From the NCBI GenBank assembly GCA_964019425.1, contig OZ025823.1:558001-622000 (forward strand): a stretch of 64,000 nucleotides of DNA. Reading direction: 5' to 3'. Positions within the stretch are counted from its first letter, which is position 1. Each line of letters starts with the position of its first letter. Position numbers and translations under genes: made by a program. This document shows, piece by piece, positions 31,550-42,146 of the stretch. The notes beneath the pieces were generated by a model. The model worked only from the letters and a program-made list of their open reading frames with translations, was not told the DNA's origin and made no database searches. The stretch comes from Flectonema sp. DT1601 (taxonomy: Eukaryota; Euglenozoa; Diplonemea; Diplonemida; Diplonemidae).

Positions 31550-33901
31550 TTAGCTCGCAGGAACGTCGTCAGGTCTTTCTAATTTATAAAAAAGAAGGTA
31601 CGCATGAGATGAATTAATCTCTTCAAACGAAGAAAGCACAGCCGACGTATCATTTAGATGCCACCATTCATCTCCTACACGAATATCAGCAGTGCAATGA
31701 CCAAAGTAAGCTGATCCTCGGTGATTAGAAACTGCTACTAGTGAGTATGAAGTATTTGGATTATCAGATGAAACAAACGGAGATATATTTAATTTCTGTT
31801 GTAGTAAAACAGGTGTTTCGATTTTATACCTTGAGACACCTGAATACGAAAACCTACCAAGCTGTATAGTTAAGAAGTCAGGACTCTCCGTTATAGCAGT
31901 GCGTCTCAAGGCTCTGACCTGTGATTTACATTCAGGACAATTCCACATGTTGTTTGATCCGAGTTGTTCTGTGGATGCGTATTCCTCAAGACAGTTGATG
32001 AGAGATCTGTTTTTTATTAGTTGCTGTCGAGTTGACCATTCGCAAGTAGTTTTATTGCTTTCGTGATTTTGTTGAGGCCGTTCCCAAGCCGTGTTGACGA
32101 TAATTTCAGTTGATTTCGACAAACTAACTTCACTGTGATCATCAGCAGAGACATGAACAACAACATCACCAATCTTCACAGCAATTAAACCTTGAGGAGC
32201 TATATCAGAACGGTGATGGTTATCGTTGACTGCATCCGTTCCTAAATTATGATTCAATAACTCTAAGTTATCCAAAGTCAACATGAGAGGTTGAGTACTG
32301 GGACTTACATCATCATCATTATTATTATAATTATTAGAACTTGAATCGTCTGGTTGATTATCAATAGCACCCCACGAGATGTAGTAATCTCTCACAAGGT
32401 TAAAAATATCCGAAACGATCACCTTCCCAGAATCTGGAATCTCAATCGACACCGCAGCTTCAAATGACAAAGTATTACGATTACGAACAAGGATTGGGAT
32501 TGTATTATCAATATTTGATATTTCAGCAATACACAGAGTCGTGTTGCTCCAGTTTGGTATTCCTGATCGATGACCACATACTTTTAATTTAAACCCATCA
32601 TGTAGAGTTATCAGTGACGAATCCATTACTAAATCAACAATTGAATTCACATCAGTCCTGCTATTTCCATTAACTAATATGACCTCAGCAGGCATGTTGT
32701 ATTCACTTGGAAGATATTTTATTGTGATCACCGGACGACTTAGAAATTCTGTTTGGCAAGGCACTGCTATTGAGAGGGACGGGTCATCTTTAATGCTTTG
32801 ATGTTGGCAGACAGTACAAAGTAAAGTAGTTCTAACTTTAATGCTGAAAGGTGAATTTTTAATCCCTTCTTGTTCCAATGCAGATAAAATCGCAGTGTAC
32901 AGTTCGTGGGAGTCATGTTGTTCATAGCCTGAAAATCTTGAATGTGTTCTTGAGAGTGAATTTTTGAATCTGTCAGGGGTACATGTGCCGCTTTCTCCGA
33001 TACTAATTTCATTCAAAACTTGATAAAGAGTGGATATAACGCTGTCGTCGTCCCCTCGTCCTATCAGTGTTTTTTTTAAACTTTCACTAACAGACAAACA
33101 CTGCAGTACGCTATTCATAAAACAAGTATTTCCCAAATTTCTCAATCCACAGACCCCCGGCTTAATAGCTTCCACCGCGATATCTGATTCTACATTCGTA
33201 ATATTCGTATTGAAAGTGACTTTATTATTGTCATCATTATACTCTGAATTTGGATAGTAGTCGTCCAGGAAGTATTCTCCGTATGTCGATGATGAAGGGA
33301 ATTCAATGCAATGAGCTTCAACGGTAGTGAGAGGACCATTTTGGGGTGTTATTCGACATGTTAGTTCACCAAAACAATACTCAATATCAACCTGAGCAAC
33401 GTCATTCGTACCAGTGTAGCTATAGGTGTTTGAGTATGTTATTTTTGATAGTCTGATTGTTGTTTTATATTCGAGACTTGACCATACTGGTTGATCAATC
33501 TCTGTTATAAGTTTAAAAGTTGAGACACCACCCAATGGTGAATTGTACTCCCACAGTCCAATGAACGGGCAGCTATCAACAGGTAAAAACCCACTTGATA
33601 TAGCACATCGTTTTGCATATCCATCTCGACCTTCCATTTTTAACCAGTCGTCTTCTAATTCAGTGGCTTCAACTATCTCTCCGTTCATTATAAAATCATC
33701 AAGTCTTTTGGAATCGATTTCAGGTGACGTGTAAAGTGACCATGTATCGTCTTTACTACTGACTAGCCGCCATCTATTATTAACCATATAGTCGACTACT
33801 TCATCATCGTATTGTGATGGGGGAGAGTAGTTTGATATTTGACGGTCAGTCGGCATTGAGCATTCACCACTGTCACTCCAGTCATTTTTAGTTCCCATCA
33901 A
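31550..33901 (-). CDS. ubiquitin-specific protease (USP, C19 family), 783 aa
   Basis: Cysteine protease that removes ubiquitin. The Cys box GLRNLGNTCFMNSVLQCL lies at about residue 255, and YEQHDSHELYTAIL matches the QQDAHEF element. The zinc-ribbon pairs are CTVCQH and CPECKS. The His box reads GSAYFGHCTADIRVGDEWWHLNDTS, with the usual GHY changed to GHC but His and the downstream Asn/Asp still present. So it is probably active. The first 110 residues include a possible SH3-like segment (GEIVEATELEDDWLKM). A long non-homologous insertion of about 250 residues, polar and with an Asn-rich run, separates the two halves of the catalytic domain, as in many large USPs. Single exon. The ATG lies 8 bases after attacaaaacag. 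Confidence 0.9.
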   Translation of the reverse strand: MMGTKNDWSDSGECSMPTDRQISNYSPPSQYDDEVVDYMVNNRWRLVSSKDDTWSLYTSPEIDSKRLDDFIMNGEIVEATELEDDWLKMEGRDGYAKRCAISSGFLPVDSCPFIGLWEYNSPLGGVSTFKLITEIDQPVWSSLEYKTTIRLSKITYSNTYSYTGTNDVAQVDIEYCFGELTCRITPQNGPLTTVEAHCIEFPSSSTYGEYFLDDYYPNSEYNDDNNKVTFNTNITNVESDIAVEAIKPGVCGLRNLGNTCFMNSVLQCLSVSESLKKTLIGRGDDDSVISTLYQVLNEISIGESGTCTPDRFKNSLSRTHSRFSGYEQHDSHELYTAILSALEQEGIKNSPFSIKVRTTLLCTVCQHQSIKDDPSLSIAVPCQTEFLSRPVITIKYLPSEYNMPAEVILVNGNSRTDVNSIVDLVMDSSLITLHDGFKLKVCGHRSGIPNWSNTTLCIAEISNIDNTIPILVRNRNTLSFEAAVSIEIPDSGKVIVSDIFNLVRDYYISWGAIDNQPDDSSSNNYNNNDDDVSPSTQPLMLTLDNLELLNHNLGTDAVNDNHHRSDIAPQGLIAVKIGDVVVHVSADDHSEVSLSKSTEIIVNTAWERPQQNHESNKTTCEWSTRQQLIKNRSLINCLEEYASTEQLGSNNMWNCPECKSQVRALRRTAITESPDFLTIQLGRFSYSGVSRYKIETPVLLQQKLNISPFVSSDNPNTSYSLVAVSNHRGSAYFGHCTADIRVGDEWWHLNDTSAVLSSFEEINSSHAYLLFYKLERPDDVPAS

Positions 33902-34724
33902 GTTTGCTGTTTTGTAATACCGTAGTCTAAAATAATAATAATTATTATAAGAAGTTTTTTTTTTTTTTTTTTATATTAAAAAAAAAAAAAAACTCTAATT
34001 GCCAATAAGGCTTAAAACAATATCTAAACGAACCAGATACTAACTGTGTTACTATTACAGCAAAGAAAGAAAGAAACAAAAAAAAAAAAAAATCATCGTT
34101 CGTTTACAATCCAAAAGGGTAATCTCTAAAGCCCGTTATACCCTTGCCTTCTCATTCCTCTTGAAGCATCCAATGAGCGACTGCGAGGTTGTGGGTGTCC
34201 AGGTAAAACTCTCTGTTTATTGTTAGCATTTGAGAAAATAAGATAAGTAAAAACATAAAATAAGCTGTTCTATTATTAATTTGTTACTACTTACCAACAA
34301 GGTCAGACTCACGACTTCGGTTCCATTGGCGGAATTGGTACTCGTCAAGAAATGCCACACGTTTATTTATTTGTGGCAGGGAATTTGATGTTGCATGGTT
34401 ATTTCCAAAACCGCAAAACAGTTTTTTTTTTAAAAATAGTTTAATTTTTAAAAAAAAGAAAACCAACGGAGAATGACCGTCGCTATGATTTAGCATTTTT
34501 CACAGATACGCGAAAAACGAAGTGCTACCAGAGCGTGGCATCAGGATCCTGGATAACGAGCATAATAGACACAATAATAACAGTCGGGGTAGCGGACAAT
34601 ACCATGGTTAACAGATGAACAATGCAGGAACTCGCAAACAGATAAGTATGCAATCCAGGGTACACGAAATACTTAAATATTAATATTCAAAGAAAGAATT
34701 AACTAAAAAAAACAAAAGACATAC
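33902..34724. other. unresolved stretch downstream of the EF-hand gene
   Basis: Several splice-like signals make sense only as exons of one or two small or terminal pieces. An acceptor ttatccag at 34549 opens an eight-codon tail, DPDATLW, ending at 34525. A donor gtaagt near 34296 and an acceptor aataaacag near 34215 bracket a peptide ending YQFRQWNRSRESDLV. The exon after that acceptor can be read in three frames to a stop, one of them ending RGMRRQGYNGL at 34126. I could not decide whether these belong to the EF-hand/coiled-coil gene or form a separate small gene. Confidence 0.3.
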
Positions 34725-36713
34725 CTTTCCTGGAGATTTTGCTTTTGGTGACTTCGTATGCGACAACATAGTCATCGCTTCTTGAATTTGTTGAAGAGCT
34801 TGCGGAAGCTGTTTTATTATTGCGATATTAATATTAAGGAGAAAAAATTATAATAGAATAAATCAAAACCTTAGCAGTGTGATGGCCGACAGATGATGGA
34901 GGAGATGGTGGTCGTTGTGGTTCAACTGACGATGCCAGTCTAACAAACTCAGTCTCAGCCTGCTGAACTCGACGAACGTGCTGATGAAGTTTTCGTCGAG
35001 TTTCAGCAAGTCTCCCATCATACGATAAAACCAATTCATCATAAGCAGTTATTAATCTATATATCGATGAAGGTTCATAAGCATGAGGCTGCATCGCATA
35101 CGCCGCCTGATTTCGAAGTGTGAGATGCTGCTCTTGAAGGTTTCTCTCTTTCATTGTTTGCCCACCTGGTTTAATAAACCTTTCTGGTGACTTACTTTCT
35201 GATAATGATAACTTGTCTTGAAGCATTGTTACTTCACTTTCAAAACTTATATTCCGACTTTGGGAAACTTCAAGAGCACGTTTTACGTGTTCCAACTCCT
35301 CATGCACCCCTGTTGTTGTTTATTGTTGTTATTGTTGTTAAGTATTGTAAAGAAGGGATAAGATAGCATACCCTGACTGTGTAGTTTTCCAGCTCGAGCC
35401 TCAGCAAGCTCATGTTCTAACTCAGCGAGACGTTCTTCAAGACCTTCAGTTTGAGGTTGTTGTAATAGATTTAGTGATTGTATTCTCGCCTGACTTTTAT
35501 ACACTGCTTCGGCACTTAGTGTGCTTATCTGTGTTGTTGCTTCCTGCAACTGCTCTCGAAGACGGGCATTTTGTACTTTTAGTTCTCCATTTTCACGAAG
35601 AGTGACATTTTGGTATTCCTGGCTTTGGGCAACTTGGCGTCGGAGTTCGGTATTTTGTTGATACGCTAGTTGGTTATTTGTATCACTTCCTCTTGTATTA
35701 ATATCTAATTGTCGTCTCAAATCATCATTCTCTGCTAATAGAATGGTGCTGTTGGGTGTGTTCGCCATATGTCTTCTCAAATTTTGATTTTCCTGAATTA
35801 AAACCTCAGTGTCACGATCAAAATTATTGAAATTCTGATCAGAGTCTAATCGCCTTCGTAGATTTTCATTCTCACTTAAGATTGATTGAAGGCGATTGGG
35901 GTCTTGCTGACCAGCTCCAGCAAGACGACGAAGTTCTGCATTCTCACTGAGTAGCTGATTTACGGTTCCAGCACAGTCATCTAACATTATAATTGGACTT
36001 CGAGATGCTGCTGTTTGTGAAGCAAATTCAGAAATCGGATTTCCTGCAAAGATTTCTCTCTCCTGTTGTATTAAAGGATCAGGAACACAATGATAGGTCA
36101 TTACTGGTGAAGGAACAACAGATGAGATTGGAGTACTTTTCGTATTCCCTTGAGAGCTACATCTCTCTAATAATAATTTTATTGCTGGAAGGCTAATGGA
36201 TCCGTCTTCTTCTTCTGATACGATGTTTACAATTTTTCTTCGATCTTTTTGAGCTAATTGAGGTACCAATGCGGCTACCAACGGTTCTAATCGTGATCTC
36301 TTTAACTTCCCTCCACTTGCGGCTACTGCTGCGTTGTAAAGCCCAACAACAGTTACATCTTGAGTTAGATCCAATTCATTTGATGCAGCATTAGTTTGTA
36401 GCCATCGAGATCTGTTTTAATAGTTTTCAGGTAGTTTTTTTAGTCGTCTATTTCATTGTGATGATACATACCTAGCTTGGGATCTCATTGTTTGAAGGGT
36501 ACTCCTTACTTTGTCGTCGGTAACGGCAAGTTTTTTTAATATATTTTGAAAACCTTCAAAGTTAACAAGACCTTCAACCTCCATGTCTCGAACACTACTT
36601 TGAATTAATTGAACGTCTGAACTCATCGCCATCGCCATTTCAATGGCTTTGTCATTAGTGATGAAGGAGTTGCCTGTCGCATCGCAGAGGTTGAACAGTT
36701 CTCTCTCTGCCAT
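34725..36713 (-). CDS. EF-hand-like / coiled-coil protein, at least 602 aa (3' end uncertain)
   Basis: Four exons in phase: 36472-36713, 35372-36411, 34870-35309 and 34725-34808 (1806 nt), with introns 36412-36471, 35310-35371 and 34809-34869. The first 170 residues resemble paired EF-hands with poor calcium loops (LFNLCDATGNSFITNDKA, VEGLVNFEGFQNILKKL, then SEEEDGSISLPAIKLLLE), so calcium binding is doubtful apart from the last. Residues about 200-480 are a coiled coil with a clear repeat of E(N/D)xxLRR (ENENLRRRL, ENQNLRRHM, ENDDLRRQL, QNTELRRQV). The tail is basic with SP motifs (KSPKAKSPGK), typical of phosphorylated cytoskeletal proteins. The last exon ends at a good donor (gtatgtc), so at least one more exon follows. 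The ATG lies 12 bases after tatttttatattacag, a strong acceptor. Function not known; a flagellar or basal-body structure is a reasonable guess. Confidence 0.72.
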
Positions 36714-36989
36714 CTTCGCAGATTCCTGTAATATAAAAATAGATTTCAGTCGAAAAAGATCAGATGCGGTATCCCCGCAAGACCCCTCCAGAAAAACACA
36801 ATAGTGTGGAGCTTGATCGTCAACACGAAATTGCGAAGCTGAAGTATGCAGGCAAAAATATAAATTCGTAAATAGAGAAACAGTTATTTAGTTTTATTTT
36901 TTTTTTTTTTTTGATTTTTTTTTTTTTTTCCCCTTCGAAAAATGTTAAGATACAATAGCAGCTGAAGATCCCATGGCAGTTAGTAACGG

Positions 36990-38339
36990 TTATGGTTCCA
37001 CGACAGTTTTTCTTCGTTTTGTTGAATCTGTCTGAGGGTCCACACCCAACTCATTCATTTCACACAATCGACAAGCAGTTGTCTTGGAGCACCAAAGACA
37101 AGGTTCGGCATACACAATTCCATCGATGAGCTTTAATCCGGGTGCTGACTTTTGAACATCTGTAATAAACTTCTTAAGAATTGTCAGTGATAGTTTCAAT
37201 GGCGGTAGTATTGGAACATGTCGAAGAAGTGTTTTAATTTGAGGATGTTCACTCAAAGACTTCACCGAATACGAATAATTATTTATTTTACATAAACTAT
37301 AAATCAACGATACCACGTCATAAGCCAACCACGAGTGAGATATCGTTCCGGAAGCAACTTCTCTGCAATCGATTTCTTCAGAAACAGTATTACGACTGTC
37401 TCTGTAAACATCCCATTTCCACCAATATTCACAATCCCCATTACAAGAAGGCTGCCTACAGTCAAGCAGTTCCATTGGACTTGCTGGTTGAATTGCATAC
37501 TGTGTTGTGTTGTTGTTATTATTTTTAAAGCGGTGAAAAAAAAAAAAGAAAAAAACCAATTCAAAAAAACAACATACCGAGAGAGGTAACGTTCTCTTAA
37601 GAATAGCGATAGAAGAGGCATGGACCCCTCCGATTTCCCCAACACCTGTTAGCTGTTGAAGTTTAAACGGAGTTGATTCGCATGATGAAATAATCCATTC
37701 TTGAAATTGTTGTTCAGTCCATTCAAATTTATGATCAGAATGACGTTTCTCAGATGGTAGCATTCCCATGTGTGAGTTTGCTGTTTTATTTGGAGTCGTT
37801 ACGACCAACGTATTAACAGGTAGCGATAACAAGTTTAAACTAAATCGTAATAGATTCTCTTGAGGGATATGTTCAATAACTTCACAGCAAGTAGCAGCTG
37901 TGATTCCTTGAGAACGTATGAAGTTTTTAAGTTTTGAAATATCATTGATTAGGTTTGCTTCCCAAATTGATACGTGTAACGGGATATAAGGATTTCCACT
38001 ATGACCTTTTCCTATTGTGTTTACTTTATTGCAAGCCTCACTGACATCCCAATCAACACCAACTGCGTGTGTAAATAAGCATGTTTTGGTATTCCATTTC
38101 TCTGGAGCTCTGTGAGACAACATTTCTCCTATTCCGGAGGCTTCACCGCATCCAAAATCTATGAATCGTTCCGTGTTTTCATTTATTAGTATTTCTCCAA
38201 CCTTTCGATGTCTCTGAATCGCTAAGGGAGGATCGAACAGTCTCCGTTTTGATTCATTTCTCATTAATCTGTTTAGAATGAATAGATTCTGTGTTTCTTT
38301 ACAACAATATTCCAGATTGTCTGAAAACAGATAAGTCAT
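36990..38339 (-). CDS. HEN1: HEN1-type small-RNA 3'-terminal 2'-O-methyltransferase, 423 aa
   Basis: Transfers a methyl group from S-adenosylmethionine to the 2'-OH of the 3' end of small RNAs, protecting them in RNA-interference pathways. The SAM-binding motif is FIDFGCGEASGI (59-70) with the acidic VGVDWD at 93-98. The HEN1-specific metal site is present: Glu153, Glu156 and His157 in CCEVIEHIPQEN, and His in EKRHSDHKFEW (200/203), together with TTPNKTAN. One intron, 37500-37577 (78 nt, GTATGT...ACAG), is read through in the raw frame, where it adds a false poly-Phe/Asn run. The region after it holds Cys-rich pairs (CLWCSKTTACRLC) that could bind zinc. The ATG is 17 bases after ttgttttttttatag. 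Its presence predicts an active small-RNA pathway in this organism. Confidence 0.9.
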   Translation of the reverse strand: MTYLFSDNLEYCCKETQNLFILNRLMRNESKRRLFDPPLAIQRHRKVGEILINENTERFIDFGCGEASGIGEMLSHRAPEKWNTKTCLFTHAVGVDWDVSEACNKVNTIGKGHSGNPYIPLHVSIWEANLINDISKLKNFIRSQGITAATCCEVIEHIPQENLLRFSLNLLSLPVNTLVVTTPNKTANSHMGMLPSEKRHSDHKFEWTEQQFQEWIISSCESTPFKLQQLTGVGEIGGVHASSIAILKRTLPLSVCCFFELVFFFFFFHRFKNNNNNTTQYAIQPASPMELLDCRQPSCNGDCEYWWKWDVYRDSRNTVSEEIDCREVASGTISHSWLAYDVVSLIYSLCKINNYSYSVKSLSEHPQIKTLLRHVPILPPLKLSLTILKKFITDVQKSAPGLKLIDGIVYAEPCLWCSKTTACRLCEMNELGVDPQTDSTKRRKTVVEP

Positions 38340-38355
38340 ACAAGGTTAAAATAAT

Positions 38356-38372
38356 CTATAAAAAAAAACAAC
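38356..38372 (-). promoter_or_regulatory. candidate trans-splice acceptor for HEN1
   Basis: Minus strand gttgttttttttatag, a T-rich tract ending in AG, 17 bases before the HEN1 ATG with no coding exon upstream. Confidence 0.5.
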
Positions 38373-38508
38373 ACACACACATACACATACACACAAAATA
38401 GCATTCTAAAATAAGTTACGCAAAGAGGAATATTTTTTAAAAAAGATCACAGAAGGAATAAGAACTACAAATAGTTCCATTTTATTGTTTTTTTTTTTTT
38501 TTTTTTTT

Positions 38509-41500
38509 TCATGCCAATGAAGTTGTTTTTCTGTATGACCGTAGAGGAGAATCTTCATCACCCTCAACATTAAGTAACAATTCTCTGTGTACATTTCGAT
38601 CTGGTGATATTTGCTTAGAAGAAGGCAAATCATCACCGAGTGACTTTCTCATCAGCCGTCTAACTTCATTCGTGACGGGAGTTTGAATCAACTTTGATCC
38701 AGGAAGACAACCAGGTGTCTGCTGAGGACTCTTCGATACGACTGAACGAACATGTTTACAAGCAACATCACGTCTCTGTTTTAATATTTCATGTAGCATC
38801 CTCATCGCTGACTGCTCCACAAATTCCGGAGATCTACAACCCGGTAACGTACTCCCTGCAGACACACTTCTATTATTTGTTGAGTCTTGATGTATGTTTA
38901 TTATCTTAGGTGGTGCTATAGGTAAAACAACATTATCTCCTGCGTCAGGTACAGTCAATGACTGCAACGCATTAACCTTTTTCCTCATTTCAGACATTGC
39001 CTTAAAGCAAAATTGGATAATTCCCCTGTATAGCGTATTCCTGTGAGTGGTTATTTCTGAGATAAAATCGAAGAATAGTTTCAGCTTGTCGTGACGAAAA
39101 TATTGTTCTTGCAAGTCACGTTGAGTGAAATCGGGTGAAGTTGGTTTACTAGTAGAGGATATGACGGTTGAAGAAACTATCTTACTGTGGAGCTTTGATA
39201 TTGGGATCATCAATGGCGCGATATCAAATTTCTCACCAACTGTGTCGAATGGAAGCGGACGACCTTCCGCAAGTGCGTTTAGTATATCTCCGACAGCATG
39301 CACAAGCTCACTGTTATTCTTATTTAAAGGTGATCCTCTCATTGCTGTTGGTGAATTATAGCTAGCTCGAGCAGCAGATAAAACTTGGTATTTAAAATTT
39401 TCCTCACCAGCTAACCTATTTTGAATATCATCAACCATATCAAGAATAATAATCCTATCATGAATATTGTCTGGGTCTATCATGGAGATATACTTACCAA
39501 TTGGGTCACTTGATCCATTAGCGATACCAGCTAATAATTGACAGAGGTCGTCGTATCCCAAAGATGTTTTATTTTGATTCATATCAGAGAAAGTTTGTTT
39601 TAATTTTTGTATTAATTTCTTTCCAACAATAGTAGCAGGTAGGTTCTGATCACCAGGATATACTTCGATAGCTGCTTCCCAATCGAGTGAACTGATTGCT
39701 GCTAATACTTGTGTAAAACTAGTTATCGTTGCAATATTAACACCGTCAACGTCAGTTTGACAACTTGCGGATGGAAGTTCTCGCGCCTCTACCCTCTCCG
39801 TCTGTTGCTCTTGTGACATTGTCTCAGGTGAACCAGGACCTCCATAAAAATCATAAGTCACAATTCTCAATGGACTTTTAACAGGTGATTCAACCGATGA
39901 ATCATCAGACTCACTTCCCATACTAGCTTCTCTGGGGGGTGTCATCGCAGTTTGTTGATTGATTTTGATCGGTTGGGGGGAATCGATCTGGACCGTATTT
40001 ACAAACTTGTCTTCTGTTGGAACAGTGTCAGTTTGTACATGATGATCAACTTTAAATAAAAAATCAGTTTGGCATTCAGACGTTGAAACAGGAACTGGAG
40101 GAGGTGGGGTAAGTGTTTTGATAGTTTCCATTGCGGAATATAACTCATTTTCCAGCTGCTGTTTTTCATCCTGAAGAGTCAGGATTTCTTCATTCAGAGA
40201 TGCGACAGAATTTTTGAGAACTTCACGTTTTCGAGCATCTCCAGGAATGGTGTCAACCCTGACGCAATCACCCTCTGAAATTAATTTAACGCAAGGCACT
40301 AATCCAACAGACTCATCTATTCTGAATTGCTCTGAAGGTATGGAATACTCTGAAGTATCACCTCGACATTGTACTTTTAGAGTATGACTGTCTCTCTTAC
40401 TACTAGAGACCGTTAGCTCCATATTTACAACAAAAGGAACTGATATTTCACTCAAAGGCTCTGATTGTTTACCAAAACGGTCTCCGTTTACAAGTAGAAC
40501 ACCGTCAGTACGAAAATCTAATCTTGGAAGTCCTGTTGAAGAAGAAAATCCACATGAGGCTCTACTTCTTGAACCTCTCAGATCTTCAAAAGTAAAAGAA
40601 ACACTATGAGAACCACTGACTATTGCTTTATTACAGATTGCTGTTACTGCTCCAACTCCAGCTCCTTTCAAAACTGTAACTCCGTCGAGAAGAATTTCAG
40701 CTCCAGGAGTGTCGGTAAAGACTGCGCCTCTCCAATTGTTTTCACTTGAGCGGAAAGAAGATTTTTCATTTCTGAGTGGAAACCACTGACTCGGACAATC
40801 TGGATCGCACGACGATATTACAGAACCTCTACATCCAGGACAGCTACCTGGATTTAGAGAGTCTTTTACTTTTTCTGTTTGAACACAAACATCATTAGAA
40901 TCAACTTGTGGAAGTGGTGTCTCCGCTAAAGCAGCCAACAATCCTTTTCCGGTTTCTATTTCTGTTTGCATTGACGATGAGAGGGATTCGAACTGGGAAA
41001 GTGTTGTTGTCAGTCGGACTATTCTGTTCTTATCTTCACTTCGTTCTTGTCGGAGTTGCTCAACTTCAGTTTGTAAGTCGAAGTAGTCTTCAGGAGGCTG
41101 GATTAATAATTTAGTTTTCGGGTCGGTTTTTGATTGAAATGGTGGAGGTGGAGTCCTTGAAGGTGATCCAACACTCCCACCAGCACTATTATATAAGTTA
41201 TTACTAAATGTGAATATTCCTTCATCACTAGAAACCGTAGACACAACAGAAGGTTGTCTGGGTCTGGCTCTTGGAGGGGGAGAATGCTTTCGCGGTTGCT
41301 GTTGGTGCCGCTGTTGCTGTTGATGTTGTTGCCCTTGTACACTAGGAGTATTATTTGATTGAACTACAGGTGGTGAATGATTCCTCTTAATAACTGAGCT
41401 TGGAGATCTCACTCTAGTCGGTGACATATCTCTGCAACCATGATCAAATTTACAAGTGATACAGAAAGTCTTATTACACATTGAACAGAGCCATCCTCCT

Positions 41501-41929
41501 TTATCTTGACAACCTTCTTTAGAACAGCCGTGTACTGAAGGTCTGAAACCCTCTGCTTTTATTATCAAATCGGTTGGCATCCAAGTGTGTAAAGAGAACT
41601 CCAGCCAACCAGTCATCTGTTTTTTTTTTTTTCTTCTGTCATAGACATTTGTTGAGAATTCAAAAAAGAAAATGTGAACATACCTCGTGAGGCATTCTCC
41701 CTTGATGATCACGTGACATGACCCAACCTTCGTTGTTGACCATGCTTGCTTCAGTTCCAATCAACCATCTGCCTTCAGTGTCTGAGTATATTCGTTGTTT
41801 GCGTGGTGTGTCTTGATCCCAGAGAGGCATGCCTTGCCATTCTTCTCCATGAATTATTTTGTAAGTACCAGATACCTCAGTTTTTTTACATTGAATAAAT
41901 AAAACTGATGGTATCCGTGATTGCGTCAT
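38509..41929 (-). CDS. B-box-like zinc finger and SPRY-like domain protein, 1117 aa
   Basis: Exons 41684-41929 and 38509-41616 join across a 67-nt intron (GTATGT...ACAG) in phase 0. Residues 1-105 form a Trp/Gly-rich domain (EEWQGMPLWDQD, RIYSDTEGRWLIG, GWVMSRDHQGRMP) that I do not recognise. At 112-143 lies a compact zinc motif, HGCSKEGC..WLCSMCNKTFCITCKFDHGC, of B-box type. After a Pro/Gln-rich linker comes a short coiled coil. About 365-550 resembles a SPRY/B30.2 beta-sandwich (ILLDGVTVLKGAG, SHSVSFTFEDLRGSRSRASCGFS, RTDGVLLVNGDRFG). The rest is low-complexity and helical with Cys-Gln-Thr-Asp words (TSECQTDF, SASCQTDV) that recall short dynein/LC8-type motifs. The combination resembles TRIM-like scaffolds but no RING is present. 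A function is not assigned. Confidence 0.7.
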
Positions 41930-42146
41930 ATTAGGTACTGGTACCCCAGTGGGATGACTAATTATTATTGGCGTTCCATTCTGGGGTGAGGGGAGAGATA
42001 TTTTTTTTAATTTTTAAAAAAAAAAAAAAACACAAATCACACAAAGTAGACTAACATTGAACTAACAGAAACGAAAATTGCAAAAAAAAAAAAAAAACCT
42101 AAAACTCTAATACAGTTAAAAAATGATAAGTAGAACTGAGAACGAT

